Below, in pieces: positions 25,707 to 34,705 of a stretch of 64,000 bases of DNA (positions within the stretch are counted from its first letter, which is position 1; the number at the start of each line of letters is the position of its first letter). The notes below the pieces were generated by a model. It was not told the DNA's origin and ran no database searches. It worked only from the letters and a program-made list of their open reading frames with translations. A program made the translations under genes and the position numbers. Source of the DNA: Arthrobacter sp. B1805 (GTDB lineage Bacteria; Actinomycetota; Actinomycetes; Actinomycetales; Micrococcaceae); assembly GCF_002929745.1 (NCBI RefSeq), contig NZ_PJIQ01000001.1, positions 466,533 through 530,532 on the forward strand, given 5' to 3'.

Positions 25707-26915
25707 ATGGCCGAGGCATTCCTGGTGGGTGGCGTCCGCACTCCTGTGGGCCGCTACGGCGGAGCGCTCTCGGGTGTCCGGCCGGACGACCTCGCAGCCC
25801 TCGTGCTGTCCGCCGTCGTGCAGCGCGCCGGCGTCGACCCGGCCGCGATCGACGAGGTCATCCTCGGCAACGCGAACGGCGCCGGGGAGGAGAACCGCAA
25901 TGTCGCGCGGCTGGCCTCCCTGCTCGCAGGCTTTCCCGACAGCGTGCCCGGCATCACGGTCAATCGGCTCTGCGCCTCGGGGCTGTCGGCCATCATCATG
26001 GCCTCACAGATGGTCAAGGCGGGTGCCGCGGACGTCGTCATCGCGGGGGGTGTCGAGTCGATGAGCCGCGCACCCTGGGTGATGGAGAAGCCCGACAGGG
26101 CTTTCGCCAAACCCGGCGCCGTCGTCGACACCTCCATCGGCTGGCGCTTCATTAACCCGAGACTCGCGGCACGGGACAAGGTCACGTACTCCATGCCGGA
26201 GACCGCGGAGGAGCTGGCGGCCCTCGACCGCATCACGCGCGAGGACGCGGACGCCTTCGCCCTCCGCTCCCACCAGCGCGCGCTCGCAGCGACGCAGTCG
26301 GGACGGTTCGACGACGAGATGGTCCCCGTCCAGGTGAACCGCGGCAAGACGTCCTTCGCGGTCGACGCCGACGAAGGCCCCCGCGCGGACACGACCCTCG
26401 AGGTGCTCGCGGGGCTCCGTCCGGTCGTCCGGCCCGACGGCATCGTCACGGCGGGCAACTCGAGTTCGCTGAACGACGGCGCCTCCGCGGTCGTCGTCGC
26501 ATCGGAGGCAGCCATCGAGCGCTACGGACTGACGCCCAGGGCCCGCATCCTCGACGGCGCGTCCGCAGGAGTCCCGCCGGAAGTCATGGGCATCGGCCCG
26601 GTACCCGCCACGCAGAAGGTGCTCGAGCGGACGGGGCTGTCCGTCGGCGACCTCGGCGCCGTCGAACTCAACGAGGCGTTCGCGACGCAGTCGCTCGCGT
26701 GCATCCGCCGGCTCGGGCTCGACGAAGAGATCGTGAACCGCGACGGCGGTGCGATCGCCCTCGGCCATCCGCTGGGATCATCGGGTGCTCGGATCGCCGT
26801 CACCCTGCTCGGCAGGCTCGAGCGGGAACTCGGCGGCCCGGCCCGACGGCTCGGACTCGCGACGATGTGCGTCGGCGTCGGGCAGGGCACGGCGATGCTC
26901 GTCGAGGCGGTGTGA
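25707..26915 (+). CDS. paaJ: 3-oxoadipyl-CoA/3-oxo-5,6-dehydrosuberyl-CoA thiolase PaaJ
   Basis: A 402-residue thiolase. The acyl-carrying cysteine is in NRLCASGLSAI, the NEAF motif is in ELNEAFATQSLACIR, and the C-terminal base motifs are GGAIALGHPLGSSGAR and TMCVGVGQGTAM. In phenylacetate catabolism PaaJ makes both thiolytic cleavages, releasing acetyl-CoA and succinyl-CoA. The assignment to PaaJ rather than general acetyl-CoA acetyltransferase rests on the cluster. GAGGGAG precedes the ATG at 25707. It overlaps the next gene by one base. Confidence 0.88.
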   Translation: MAEAFLVGGVRTPVGRYGGALSGVRPDDLAALVLSAVVQRAGVDPAAIDEVILGNANGAGEENRNVARLASLLAGFPDSVPGITVNRLCASGLSAIIMASQMVKAGAADVVIAGGVESMSRAPWVMEKPDRAFAKPGAVVDTSIGWRFINPRLAARDKVTYSMPETAEELAALDRITREDADAFALRSHQRALAATQSGRFDDEMVPVQVNRGKTSFAVDADEGPRADTTLEVLAGLRPVVRPDGIVTAGNSSSLNDGASAVVVASEAAIERYGLTPRARILDGASAGVPPEVMGIGPVPATQKVLERTGLSVGDLGAVELNEAFATQSLACIRRLGLDEEIVNRDGGAIALGHPLGSSGARIAVTLLGRLERELGGPARRLGLATMCVGVGQGTAMLVEAV

Positions 26916-27655
26916 TGGCCACCGCCCTCAGGATCACCGACGGCCCCGATCGCGTCGTCGTCGAACTCCACCGGCCCGAGGTCCGCAACGCCATCGACCG
27001 CCAGATGGTCGACGAGTTGCACGGCGTCTGCGACGACCTCGAACGCACGCCGCGCACGCTCATCCTCGCAGGATCCGACGGTGTGTTCGCCTCCGGTGCT
27101 GACATCGCCGAGCTGCGGGAGAGACGCCGCGACGACGCCCTCGCGGGCATCAATTCGACGCTCTTCACGCGTATCGCCCGGTTGCCGATGCCGGTCATCG
27201 CGGCCCTCGACGGGTACGCGCTGGGCGGCGGGGCGGAGCTGGCGTTCGCTGCCGACTTCAGATTGGGTACGCCCCGCCTGACGATCGGCAATCCGGAGAC
27301 GGGCCTCGGCATCCTCCCGGCGGCCGGGGCCACCTGGCGGCTCAAGGAACTCGTGGGGGAGCCCCTCGCGATGGAGATCCTGCTCGCCGGGCGCATCCTC
27401 ACGGCCGAGGAAGCCCTGGCGGCCCGGCTCATCTCCGCGATCCACGCGCCCGAGAACCTTCTGCAGGCGGCGTACGACCTCGCGGACCGGATCGGCCGGC
27501 AGGACCCGCTGGCAGTGAGGATCACCAAGAGCGTGTTCCACGCCCCGAGGGAGGCCCATCCGGTCATCGACCAGCTGGCACAGGCCGTCCTGTTCGAGTC
27601 CGAGGCGAAGTTCGACCGCATGCAGCGGTTCCTGGACCGGAAGAAGGGCTCATGA
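26915..27655 (+). CDS. paaF: Enoyl-CoA hydratase, probable PaaF
   Basis: A 246-residue crotonase-family protein with the oxyanion hole in VFASGADIAEL and LDGYALGGGAELAFAADF; the second catalytic region is IGNPETGLGILPAAGATWRL, with one glutamate retained. PaaF hydrates 2,3-dehydroadipyl-CoA in the lower phenylacetate pathway. It lies between paaJ and paaH with overlapping ends (TGATG upstream, ATGA downstream). A GTG three bases earlier is an alternative start. Confidence 0.82.
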   Translation: MATALRITDGPDRVVVELHRPEVRNAIDRQMVDELHGVCDDLERTPRTLILAGSDGVFASGADIAELRERRRDDALAGINSTLFTRIARLPMPVIAALDGYALGGGAELAFAADFRLGTPRLTIGNPETGLGILPAAGATWRLKELVGEPLAMEILLAGRILTAEEALAARLISAIHAPENLLQAAYDLADRIGRQDPLAVRITKSVFHAPREAHPVIDQLAQAVLFESEAKFDRMQRFLDRKKGS

Positions 27656-28617
27656 GCACGATCCCTGCACGCGTCGGTGTCCTCGGCGGCGGACGCATGG
27701 GCGCGGGCATCGCCCACGCCTTCTGCCTCGCGGGATCCGACGTCGTGGTCCTGGAGCGGGATGACACGGCAGCACAGGCGGGTCTCGGCCGCATCACGCA
27801 GGCGCTGGCCCGCAGCATCGAACGGGGTTCGACGTCGGTGCCCCTCGTGGACCTCAGGTCTCGCGTCTCGGTGTCCACTCAGTATGCCGATGTCGGTTCC
27901 TGCGGGCTCGTCATCGAGGCGGTGCCGGAGGACCTGTCGCTGAAGCGGCAGGCGCTCACGGCTGTGGAGGAAGAGCTCGACGCCGGCGCCTGGCTCGCCA
28001 CGAACACGTCGTCCCTGTCCGTCGACACGCTCGCGGAGACTCTGCGGCGTCCCGAGCGGTTCTGTGGGCTCCATTTCTTCAACCCCGTCCCGGCGTCGAC
28101 CCTGATCGAGGTGGTCCTGGGTGCGAGGACGTCGCCGGAGCTCGCGTCGGCCGCCCGCTCGTGGGTCGCCGATCTCGGCAAGACCCCCGTCGTCGTGCGG
28201 GACACGCCAGGCTTTGCCAGCTCGCGCCTCGGCGTCGCCATCGCGCTCGAGGCCATGCGCATGCTCGAGGAGGGAGTAGCGAGCGCGGAGGACATCGATG
28301 CCGCCATGGTCCTCGGGTACAAGCATCCCGTGGGACCGCTGCGCACAACGGACCTCGTGGGTCTCGACGTCCGCCTGGGCATCGCCGAATACCTCGAGTC
28401 CACCCTCGGTCCGCGGTTCACGCCGCCCGCGATCCTGCGGAGGAAGGTGGAGCAGGGCCAGCTCGGGCGCAAGAGCGGCCGCGGCTTCTTCGACTGGAAC
28501 GACGCCCCGCCGTCGCCCGCTACCGTCGGCCCGGGCGACCATCGGACCGACCACCAGCCGGACACTTCACAGCCGGCCATACCAGCAGCACGCATGAAGA
28601 CCAGCGGAAACCAGTGA
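27652..28617 (+). CDS. paaH: 3-hydroxyacyl-CoA dehydrogenase, probable PaaH
   Basis: A 321-residue NAD-dependent dehydrogenase: Rossmann motif VLGGGRMGAGIAHAF at the N-terminus, LVIEAVPEDLSLKRQAL, and the catalytic histidine in CGLHFFNPVPASTLIEVV, followed by the C-terminal dimerisation domain. PaaH oxidises 3-hydroxyadipyl-CoA to 3-oxoadipyl-CoA. It overlaps paaF by four bases. The C-terminal tail of ~30 residues after GFFDWNDAPP is low-complexity. Confidence 0.86.
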   Translation: MSTIPARVGVLGGGRMGAGIAHAFCLAGSDVVVLERDDTAAQAGLGRITQALARSIERGSTSVPLVDLRSRVSVSTQYADVGSCGLVIEAVPEDLSLKRQALTAVEEELDAGAWLATNTSSLSVDTLAETLRRPERFCGLHFFNPVPASTLIEVVLGARTSPELASAARSWVADLGKTPVVVRDTPGFASSRLGVAIALEAMRMLEEGVASAEDIDAAMVLGYKHPVGPLRTTDLVGLDVRLGIAEYLESTLGPRFTPPAILRRKVEQGQLGRKSGRGFFDWNDAPPSPATVGPGDHRTDHQPDTSQPAIPAARMKTSGNQ

Positions 28618-28631
28618 AAGGTGAGCGGGCC

Positions 28632-30719
28632 ATGACAACCGCCCCGGAACGAGTGCAGATCGACGTCGTCCCCAGTTTCATCGAGGACGCCTGGTGGACC
28701 CCGGAGCGGGCCGCCGCCGCCGACGACGGAACCGTGGTGCGCGATGCGAGCACCGGTGAGCAACTCGCCATCGTCAGCACGGCGGGCATCGACACCGCAG
28801 CGGCCGTCCGTTTCGCGAGGAGCAGGGGCCAGGCGGCCCTCGGCCGGTTCACGTTCCACGAGCGGGCGCTCAAGCTGAAGGAGCTCGCGCAGTACCTGAC
28901 CGCGCACCGCGAGCCCCTCTACGAGCTGTCCGCGAAGACAGGTGCCACGAAGATCGACTCGATGGTGGACATCGACGGCGGTATCGGCGTCCTCTTCACC
29001 TTCGGCTCGAAGGGCCGCCGCGAGCTGCCGAACTCCCACGTCATCGTCGACGGTCCCCCCGAGGTGCTGTCGAAGGACGGGTCCTTCCTCGGCACCCATA
29101 TCCATACGCGCATCCCCGGCGTGGCCGTGCAGATCAACGCCTTCAACTTCCCCGTATGGGGCATGCTGGAGAAGCTCGCTCCCTCGTTCCTCGCGGGCGT
29201 GCCCACGATCGTGAAGCCGGCGACGCCCACCGGGTTCCTGACCGCGGCCGTGGTGAAGCTCATCATCGGTTCGGCGATCCTTCCCGAGGGGGCGCTGCAG
29301 CTCATCTCCGGCCCGGCCCGGGACATACTGGACCATCTGGACTATCGGGACCTCGTGTCCTTCACGGGATCGGCGTCGACCGCCAACCACCTGAAGTCCC
29401 ATCCCTCCGTCGCGCAGGGCGGGGTGCGGTTCACGTGTGAGACGGACTCGCTGAACGCCGCCATCCTCGGCCCGGATGCCGTGCCCGGGACTCCCGAGTT
29501 CGACGCCTTCATCAAGTCACTGGTGACCGAGATGACGGTGAAGGCAGGCCAGAAGTGCACCAGTATCCGGCGGTCCATCGTGCCTGACGCCCTCGTCGAC
29601 GACGTCGTGCGAGCTGCGGGCGAGCGGATCCGGCAGCGCGTCACGCTGGGTGATCCCCGCGCGGAGGGCGTCACCATGGGGGCGCTCGCGTCGCTCGATC
29701 AGCTTGAAGGCGTCCAGGACGCCGTGCGGGAGCTGATCGCCGGTGGCGCTTCCCTCGCCTTCGGGTCGCTGGAGGCGCCCGACGTCGTGCTGGCGGACAA
29801 TACCTCGGGCAAAGCGCCCGGAGGGGCCTTCATGGAGCCGGTGCTGCTCACCTGGAACGACGTCGAAGCCGGCGCGCTCCACACCGTCGAGGCCTTCGGT
29901 CCCGTCGCCTCCGTGATCGGCTATGCCGACCTCGCCCACGCCGTCCGCCTCGCAGCCCTCGGCTCGGGCTCGCTGGTCGCGACGGTCTGCACCAACGACC
30001 CCGCCGTCGCGCAGGAGCTCGTGCTCGGTATCGCGGCACACCACGGCCGCGTGCTCATCCTCAATCGCGAGGACGCGCGGTCCTCCACGGGCCACGGCTC
30101 GCCCGTTCCGCACCTCGTGCACGGCGGTCCCGGCCGTGCTGGCGGTGGCGAGGAACTCGGCGGCATGCGTTCGGTGCTGCACCACATGCAGCGCACCGCC
30201 GTCCAGGGGTCGCCGAACATGCTCACGAGCATCACCGGCGAGTGGCACGCGGGAGCGGACCGCCGGTTCGACGACGTGCACCCGTTCCGCAAGGACCTCT
30301 CGACCCTGCGCATCGGTGACGCGGTGCGGTCCGAGCTCCGCCAGGTGACGCTGGAGGACATCAGCGCCTTCGCCGGGACCACGGGCGACAGCTTCTATGC
30401 GCACACGAACGAGGAGGCAGCGGCAGCCAACCCGTTCTTCCCCGGGATCGTGGCGCACGGATACCTGCTGCTGTCCTGGGCTGCGGGGCTGTTCGTCGAC
30501 CCGGCTCCCGGGCCCGTCCTCGCCAACTACGGCCTGGAGAACCTGCGCTTCCTCACGCCGGTCGCGGCGGGAGACTCGATCCGGGTGACCCTGACCGCCA
30601 AGCGCATCACGCCGCGTGAGACGGACGAGTACGGCGAGGTGGCCTGGGACGCCGTCCTGCACAACCAGGACGACGACATCGTGGCGACCTACGACGTGCT
30701 CACCCTCGTGCGGAAGTAG
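28632..30719 (+). CDS. paaZ: Oxepin-CoA hydrolase / 3-oxo-5,6-dehydrosuberyl-CoA semialdehyde dehydrogenase PaaZ
   Basis: A 695-residue bifunctional enzyme. Residues 1 to ~530 are an aldehyde dehydrogenase domain, with AFNFPVWGMLEKL, FTGSAST and the catalytic cysteine in KAGQKCTSIRR. Residues ~545-695 are a MaoC-type hotdog hydratase, with the catalytic Asp/His in TGDSFYAHTNEEAA followed by FPGIVAHGYLLLSW. The fused enzyme opens the oxepin ring and oxidises the resulting aldehyde. AAAGGTGAG precedes the ATG at 28632; the frame extends far upstream inside paaH in a non-coding manner. Confidence 0.94.
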   Translation: MTTAPERVQIDVVPSFIEDAWWTPERAAAADDGTVVRDASTGEQLAIVSTAGIDTAAAVRFARSRGQAALGRFTFHERALKLKELAQYLTAHREPLYELSAKTGATKIDSMVDIDGGIGVLFTFGSKGRRELPNSHVIVDGPPEVLSKDGSFLGTHIHTRIPGVAVQINAFNFPVWGMLEKLAPSFLAGVPTIVKPATPTGFLTAAVVKLIIGSAILPEGALQLISGPARDILDHLDYRDLVSFTGSASTANHLKSHPSVAQGGVRFTCETDSLNAAILGPDAVPGTPEFDAFIKSLVTEMTVKAGQKCTSIRRSIVPDALVDDVVRAAGERIRQRVTLGDPRAEGVTMGALASLDQLEGVQDAVRELIAGGASLAFGSLEAPDVVLADNTSGKAPGGAFMEPVLLTWNDVEAGALHTVEAFGPVASVIGYADLAHAVRLAALGSGSLVATVCTNDPAVAQELVLGIAAHHGRVLILNREDARSSTGHGSPVPHLVHGGPGRAGGGEELGGMRSVLHHMQRTAVQGSPNMLTSITGEWHAGADRRFDDVHPFRKDLSTLRIGDAVRSELRQVTLEDISAFAGTTGDSFYAHTNEEAAAANPFFPGIVAHGYLLLSWAAGLFVDPAPGPVLANYGLENLRFLTPVAAGDSIRVTLTAKRITPRETDEYGEVAWDAVLHNQDDDIVATYDVLTLVRK

Positions 30720-30737
30720 CGCGCCGCAGGTGGCGCG
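30720..30737. terminator. Small hairpin between convergent paaZ and paaR
   Basis: CGCGCC (30720-30725) and GGCGCG (30732-30737) pair around a six-base loop immediately after the paaZ stop codon. Confidence 0.45.
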
Positions 30738-30743
30738 GGGCGG

Positions 30744-31358
30744 CTAGCGCCGGTGCAGGCCGTCGAAGACCATCAGGATGACGTCGTCCGCCAGCTTGTC
30801 CGCGGTCAGGGGGCCGCCCGGCCGGTACCATTCGACGATCGAATTGATGGTCCCGAAGATGAGGCGCGTGGTGGTCCTGGGATCGATGTCCCGGCGGATC
30901 GATCCTTCGTGACGCGCGGCGTCCACGAGCGCGGCGACCTCGCGGTCGAAGGTCCGACGTCGTTCCAGGGCCTCGCGCTCCACGTCGGTGTTGCCGCGCA
31001 GCCGGAGCAGGAGGGTCACGAAGGGAAGGCGCTCCGTCAGAACGGCGAGTGTCCCTCGCAGCACGAACTCGAGCCGTGCGTCCGCCGCTCCCACCATCGC
31101 CCCGGGCCGTGTCAGCACTGATTCCAGGCCTCCGAGCGCATGGTCGAGGGCGAGCCGCAGGAGATCGCCCTTGGAGGGGACATGGTGGTAGATCGCGGAC
31201 TTGCTGATGCCCAACTCCTCGGCCAGCATCCCCATCGAGGTCGCCTCGTAGCCGTGCCGGTTGAAGGCGGCGACGGCGACGGCGAGGACGGACTGCTGGT
31301 CGTATCCGGGCCGCCCGCGGCGGGCGGCGGGGGTGGAAGGGCTTCCGGCGACGGTCAT
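30744..31358 (-). CDS. paaR: TetR-family repressor PaaR
   Basis: A 204-residue TetR regulator with helix-turn-helix GYEATSMGMLAEELGISKSA, IYHHVPSKGDLL and a C-terminal ligand domain with many Arg residues. PaaR proteins of actinobacteria repress phenylacetate genes and are released by phenylacetyl-CoA. The location between the two paa operons and the operator copies support the name. I set the start at the ATG at 31358; there is no good ribosome binding site, and the weak third operator copy lies 16 bases upstream, consistent with autoregulation. Confidence 0.85.
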   Translation of the reverse strand: MTVAGSPSTPAARRGRPGYDQQSVLAVAVAAFNRHGYEATSMGMLAEELGISKSAIYHHVPSKGDLLRLALDHALGGLESVLTRPGAMVGAADARLEFVLRGTLAVLTERLPFVTLLLRLRGNTDVEREALERRRTFDREVAALVDAARHEGSIRRDIDPRTTTRLIFGTINSIVEWYRPGGPLTADKLADDVILMVFDGLHRR

Positions 31359-31373
31359 AGGCTCATTTTTGCA

Positions 31374-31387
31374 CGACCGTTCGGTCG
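31374..31387. promoter_or_regulatory. Weak PaaR-type operator upstream of paaR
   Basis: CGACCGTTCGGTCG contains the shared CGTTCGGT half but is symmetric about TT rather than about the central CG of the other sites, so I regard it as a weaker or variant site. Confidence 0.4.
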
Positions 31388-31566
31388 GGAAGGAGGCCGC
31401 CGGTGCCACCTTGCTGCATGTGCCGGGCGACGCCTCGCCTGTCGGAGTGGACGCTGCTCCCCGGCCCCTTACGTCCTCCTCGTGTCCGTGCTACTTTCTG
31501 CGCAGGTGTAGCGCCGTCCGCACGACGTGTGTTCCCGTGCAGCGTTGCACCGGTCGAGGGAGATCT

Positions 31567-31947
31567 ATGCAACGCCTGGGAGCTGCGGATGGAAGGGCGA
31601 CCCTGACGCTGCTCGCCCGCAACCTGCAGCGCCTCGAATGGGCCGAGCGGGTCAGCATCTCTCCCGGAGACGCAAGATCGGTCCTGGCGGCGAGCCGGGT
31701 TCTGTCCAAGGGGGAGCCCTACGCGATCCTCGTGATCATGACGTCCATCGTCGATCTTCCGCCCGATGCTCGTGCTGTCTTCAATGCCGAGCCGCTCGTG
31801 GTGGCGGCGGCGTTGCTCGGTCGCGGTCCGATGGACGAGGTCCTGGCGGCTGGTGCGTGCAGGGCCTTGCACCCCACACGGTTCTTCCTGTCGGAGTCGA
31901 GCGCTCGGGAGTGGCTCGAGCTATCACTCGCAGCGCGCTCCCCCTAG
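31567..31947 (+). CDS. SpoIIAA/STAS-like domain protein (DUF7793 type)
   Basis: A 126-residue cytosolic protein resembling SpoIIAA-like domains that are frequent in Arthrobacter: [20 protein letters not shown] and [21 protein letters not shown], with a C-terminal helix [21 protein letters not shown] precedes the ATG. The role is unknown; it lies between paaR and the paaA promoter and ends ~18 bases before the paaA -35 region, so I doubt it is part of the phenylacetate operon. Confidence 0.65.
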   Translation: MQRLGAADGRATLTLLARNLQRLEWAERVSISPGDARSVLAASRVLSKGEPYAILVIMTSIVDLPPDARAVFNAEPLVVAAALLGRGPMDEVLAAGACRALHPTRFFLSESSAREWLELSLAARSP

Positions 31948-31964
31948 GGGAGTGCAAAGCCTCG

Positions 31965-31994
31965 TTGACGGCCTCCCGGCCCCATCCCTATACT
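31965..31994 (+). promoter_or_regulatory. Promoter of the paaABCDE-paaG operon
   Basis: TTGACG (31965-31970) and TATACT (31989-31994) with an 18-base spacer make the best-formed sigma-70-type promoter in the window; the operator at 31991-32012 overlaps the -10 and the expected start site. Confidence 0.75.
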
Positions 31995-32012
31995 GAACGA
32001 ACGGTCGGTAAG
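31991..32012. promoter_or_regulatory. PaaR operator upstream of paaA
   Basis: This 22-base site matches, with one mismatch in the defined bases, the palindrome ACTNACCG-NN-CG-NN-CGGTNAGT that I recall for Corynebacterium glutamicum PaaR. Outer half-sites are ACTGAACG and CGGTAAGT. Occupation would block the promoter directly. Confidence 0.8.
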
Positions 32013-32042
32013 TCACCGGAAGTCCAGACGAGCGAGGCAGGC

Positions 32043-33020
32043 ATGATGACGGCACCAGCTATTGAGACAGACGGTCGGGCGGACGACGCCGGCGAGAGAC
32101 TGTTCAACGAGCTCATCGCCCAGGACTCCCGCATCGAGCCCCGCGACTGGATGCCTGCCGACTACCGCAAGGCCCTGACCCGCCAGATCTCCCAGCACGC
32201 GCACTCCGAGATCATCGGCATGCAGCCCGAGGCGAACTGGATCACGCGGGCGCCGTCGCTCAAGCGCAAGGCCGTCCTGATGGCCAAGGTGCAGGACGAG
32301 GCGGGCCACGGGCTCTACCTCTACTCCGCGGCAGAGACCCTCGGGACGCCGCGGGACCGGATGACCGAAGACCTGATCGCGGGGAAGGCCCGGTACTCGA
32401 GCATCTTCAACTACCCCGTACTGACCTGGGCCGACATCGGGGCCATCGGTTGGCTCGTCGACGGAGCGGCCATCTGCAATCAGGTGCCGCTGTGCCGTGC
32501 TTCCTACGGCCCGTACGGGCGCGCGATGGTACGCATCTGCAAGGAGGAATCGTTCCACCAGCGGCAGGGCTTCGAGATCCTGCTGGAACTCGCCAACGGC
32601 ACGCCCGAGCAGCGCGCCATGGCCCAGGACGCCGTCGGCCGCTGGTACGCGCCGTCGCTCATGATGTTCGGTCCGCCGGACGAGGATTCGCCGAACTCGC
32701 AGAAGTCGATGGAGTGGAACATCAAGCGCTTCTCGAACGACGAACTGCGCTCGCGGTTCGTGGGCATGCTGGTCGAACAGGTCAGGGCGCTCGGGCTCGA
32801 GCTGCCGGACAAGGACGTCCGCTTCAACGAGGTGACTGGCCGCTGGGAGCACGGACCCCTGGACTGGAACGAGTTCAAGGAAGTCCTTGCAGGGCGCGGA
32901 CCGTGCAACGCGCAGCGCATGGAACGGCGGCGTGAAGCCCATGAGGAGGGCGCATGGGTCCGGGAAGCCGCGACCGCCTACGCGGAGAAGCAGGCACTCA
33001 GGAACGGTCGGGCGGCCTGA
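32043..33020 (+). CDS. paaA: 1,2-phenylacetyl-CoA epoxidase catalytic subunit PaaA
   Basis: A 325-residue carboxylate-bridged diiron subunit that epoxidises the ring of phenylacetyl-CoA. Iron ligands are visible in [20 protein letters not shown] and in [31 protein letters not shown] and the C-terminal [19 protein letters not shown] are typical of PaaA. GAGGCAGG precedes the ATG at 32043; a second ATG follows immediately. It overlaps paaB by one base. Confidence 0.96.
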   Translation: MMTAPAIETDGRADDAGERLFNELIAQDSRIEPRDWMPADYRKALTRQISQHAHSEIIGMQPEANWITRAPSLKRKAVLMAKVQDEAGHGLYLYSAAETLGTPRDRMTEDLIAGKARYSSIFNYPVLTWADIGAIGWLVDGAAICNQVPLCRASYGPYGRAMVRICKEESFHQRQGFEILLELANGTPEQRAMAQDAVGRWYAPSLMMFGPPDEDSPNSQKSMEWNIKRFSNDELRSRFVGMLVEQVRALGLELPDKDVRFNEVTGRWEHGPLDWNEFKEVLAGRGPCNAQRMERRREAHEEGAWVREAATAYAEKQALRNGRAA

Positions 33021-33367
33021 TGACCGGCGGATCGACGACGGGCGACGACGGCGCGAACGCACCGTCGTCCGGCCCGCAGGAATCGCGGGCGCCATGGCCG
33101 CTCTGGGAAGTCTTTGTGCGGTCGTCGCGGGGTCTCTCGCACGTCCATGCAGGGTCCCTGCACGCGCCGGACGCGGCGATGGCGGTCCGCAATGCGCGTG
33201 ACCTCTACACGCGGCGGAACGAGGGCGTGAGCCTCTGGGTGGTTCCGGCCGCCGCCATCGTCACGAGCGACCCCGACGCGAAGGACAGGTTCTTCGAGTC
33301 CCCCCAGGGCAAGGACTACCGCCACGCCACGTACTACACCAAGAGCGAGGGAGTGAAGCACCTGTGA
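33020..33367 (+). CDS. paaB: 1,2-phenylacetyl-CoA epoxidase subunit PaaB
   Basis: A 115-residue small structural subunit of the epoxidase, which bridges PaaAC heterodimers. The conserved part is WPLWEVFVRSSRGLSHVHAG through VVPAAAIVTSDPDAKDRFFE and KDYRHATYY. The first ~25 residues are a Gly/Ser/Asp-rich extension. The start overlaps the paaA stop (TGATG) and the end overlaps paaC (GTGA). Confidence 0.95.
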   Translation: MTGGSTTGDDGANAPSSGPQESRAPWPLWEVFVRSSRGLSHVHAGSLHAPDAAMAVRNARDLYTRRNEGVSLWVVPAAAIVTSDPDAKDRFFESPQGKDYRHATYYTKSEGVKHL

Positions 33368-34188
33368 GCGAGTCCAGTGCCAGCGCGACCCGCATCACAC
33401 CCGGGAACGCGCTGCGACCGGAAGACATCGCGCTCCTCGACGTGAAGCCGGGCGATGCAGTCGCGGAGTATGCGCTCTGCCTGGGCGACGACGCCCTGAT
33501 TCTCGCGCAGCGACTCGGCTGGTGGATCTCGCGGGCGCCGGAACTCGAGGAGGACGTGGCGCTGGCCAACATCGCCCTCGACCAGATCGGCCACGCGCGC
33601 TCCTTCCTCACCTACGCAGGCCGGGCCTGGGGCCGGACGGAGGACGACCTCGCGTACTTCCGCCGCGAGCCCGAGTTCCGCTCGGTGCATCTCGTCGAAC
33701 AGCCGAACGGTGATTTCGCCAGGACCATCGCGCGCCAGTTCGTCGTCGCGCTCTACCAGTGGGAGCTCTATTCGCGGCTCGTGGAATCCGATGATCCTAC
33801 GATTGCCGCGATCGCGGCCAAGGCGGTCAAGGAGGTCGACTACCACCGCGACCACAGCGTCCAGTGGGTCCTGCGCCTCGCCCTCGGGACCGACGAGTCG
33901 CGCCGCCGCATGGTCGACGGTCTCAGGCTGACCTGGCCCTACGTGGACGAGCTGTTCGCCGATTTCCCACTGATCGACGCGCTCGGCGGTGCCGGTGTCC
34001 GGCCCAGCACGCTGCGCGCACCCTTCGACGCCGCAGTGCAGAAGGTGCTCGTCGAGGCCGAACTGGAGGTACCCGCAGTGCCCGGTGCAGTCGGTGGTGG
34101 GCGGCTCGGACGCCACAGTGAGCACCTCGGCTACATCCTCGCCGAGCTGCAGGTGCTCGCCCGCGAACATCCCGGAGCGTCATGGTGA
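33364..34188 (+). CDS. paaC: 1,2-phenylacetyl-CoA epoxidase subunit PaaC
   Basis: A 274-residue structural ferritin-like subunit pairing with PaaA. Conserved segments are EYALCLGDDALILAQRLGWW, ALANIALDQIGHARSFL-like (here LANIALDQIGHARSFLTYAG), and KEVDYHRDHSVQWVLRLALG. The GTG start overlaps the paaB stop by four bases, indicating translational coupling. Confidence 0.95.
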   Translation: MSESSASATRITPGNALRPEDIALLDVKPGDAVAEYALCLGDDALILAQRLGWWISRAPELEEDVALANIALDQIGHARSFLTYAGRAWGRTEDDLAYFRREPEFRSVHLVEQPNGDFARTIARQFVVALYQWELYSRLVESDDPTIAAIAAKAVKEVDYHRDHSVQWVLRLALGTDESRRRMVDGLRLTWPYVDELFADFPLIDALGGAGVRPSTLRAPFDAAVQKVLVEAELEVPAVPGAVGGGRLGRHSEHLGYILAELQVLAREHPGASW

Positions 34189-34210
34189 TGTCATCGTGAC
34201 GGAGGTTCAT

Positions 34211-34705
34211 GTGCGTCCCTCGACGGCGACCGACGCCGCCGTCTGGAGCATCGCGGCAACCATCTGCGACCCGGAGATCCCTGTCCTCACCATCGAGGAC
34301 CTCGGCGTCCTGCGGGACGCGCGCGTCACGGCGTCGGGCCAGGTCCAGATCACGATCACGCCGACCTACTCGGGGTGCCCGGCCATGGACGCCATCCGTG
34401 ATGATGTGACGTCAGCGCTGCGGGGCGCGGGGTACGACGACGTCGCGGTGCGCCTGGTGCTCTCGCCGGCATGGACCACGGACTGGCTCAGTGATGACGG
34501 GAAGGCGAAGCTCGCGGAGTACGGCATCGCACCGCCGGCGGGTACGGCTGCGGCAGGACCGGTGCATGTCGGACTCAGCGTCAAGTGCCCCCAGTGTTCC
34601 TCGCTGCACACGCGCGAGCTGACCCGCTTCGGGTCTACGTCCTGCAAGGCCCTCTACGTCTGCAACGACTGCAGGGAACCCTTCGACTACTTCAAGGTGC
34701 ACTGA
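34211..34705 (+). CDS. paaD: Phenylacetate-CoA oxygenase maturation protein PaaD
   Basis: A 164-residue MIP18/SufT-like protein involved in Fe-S assembly for PaaE. The N-terminal DUF59 domain has ICDPEIPVLTIEDLGVL and TPTYSGCPAMDAI; the C-terminal zinc-ribbon-like part has KCPQCSS and CKALYVCNDC. I prefer the GTG at 34211 because GGAGG lies five bases upstream; an in-frame GTG at 34196 would add five residues. It overlaps paaE by one base. Confidence 0.93.
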   Translation: MRPSTATDAAVWSIAATICDPEIPVLTIEDLGVLRDARVTASGQVQITITPTYSGCPAMDAIRDDVTSALRGAGYDDVAVRLVLSPAWTTDWLSDDGKAKLAEYGIAPPAGTAAAGPVHVGLSVKCPQCSSLHTRELTRFGSTSCKALYVCNDCREPFDYFKVH

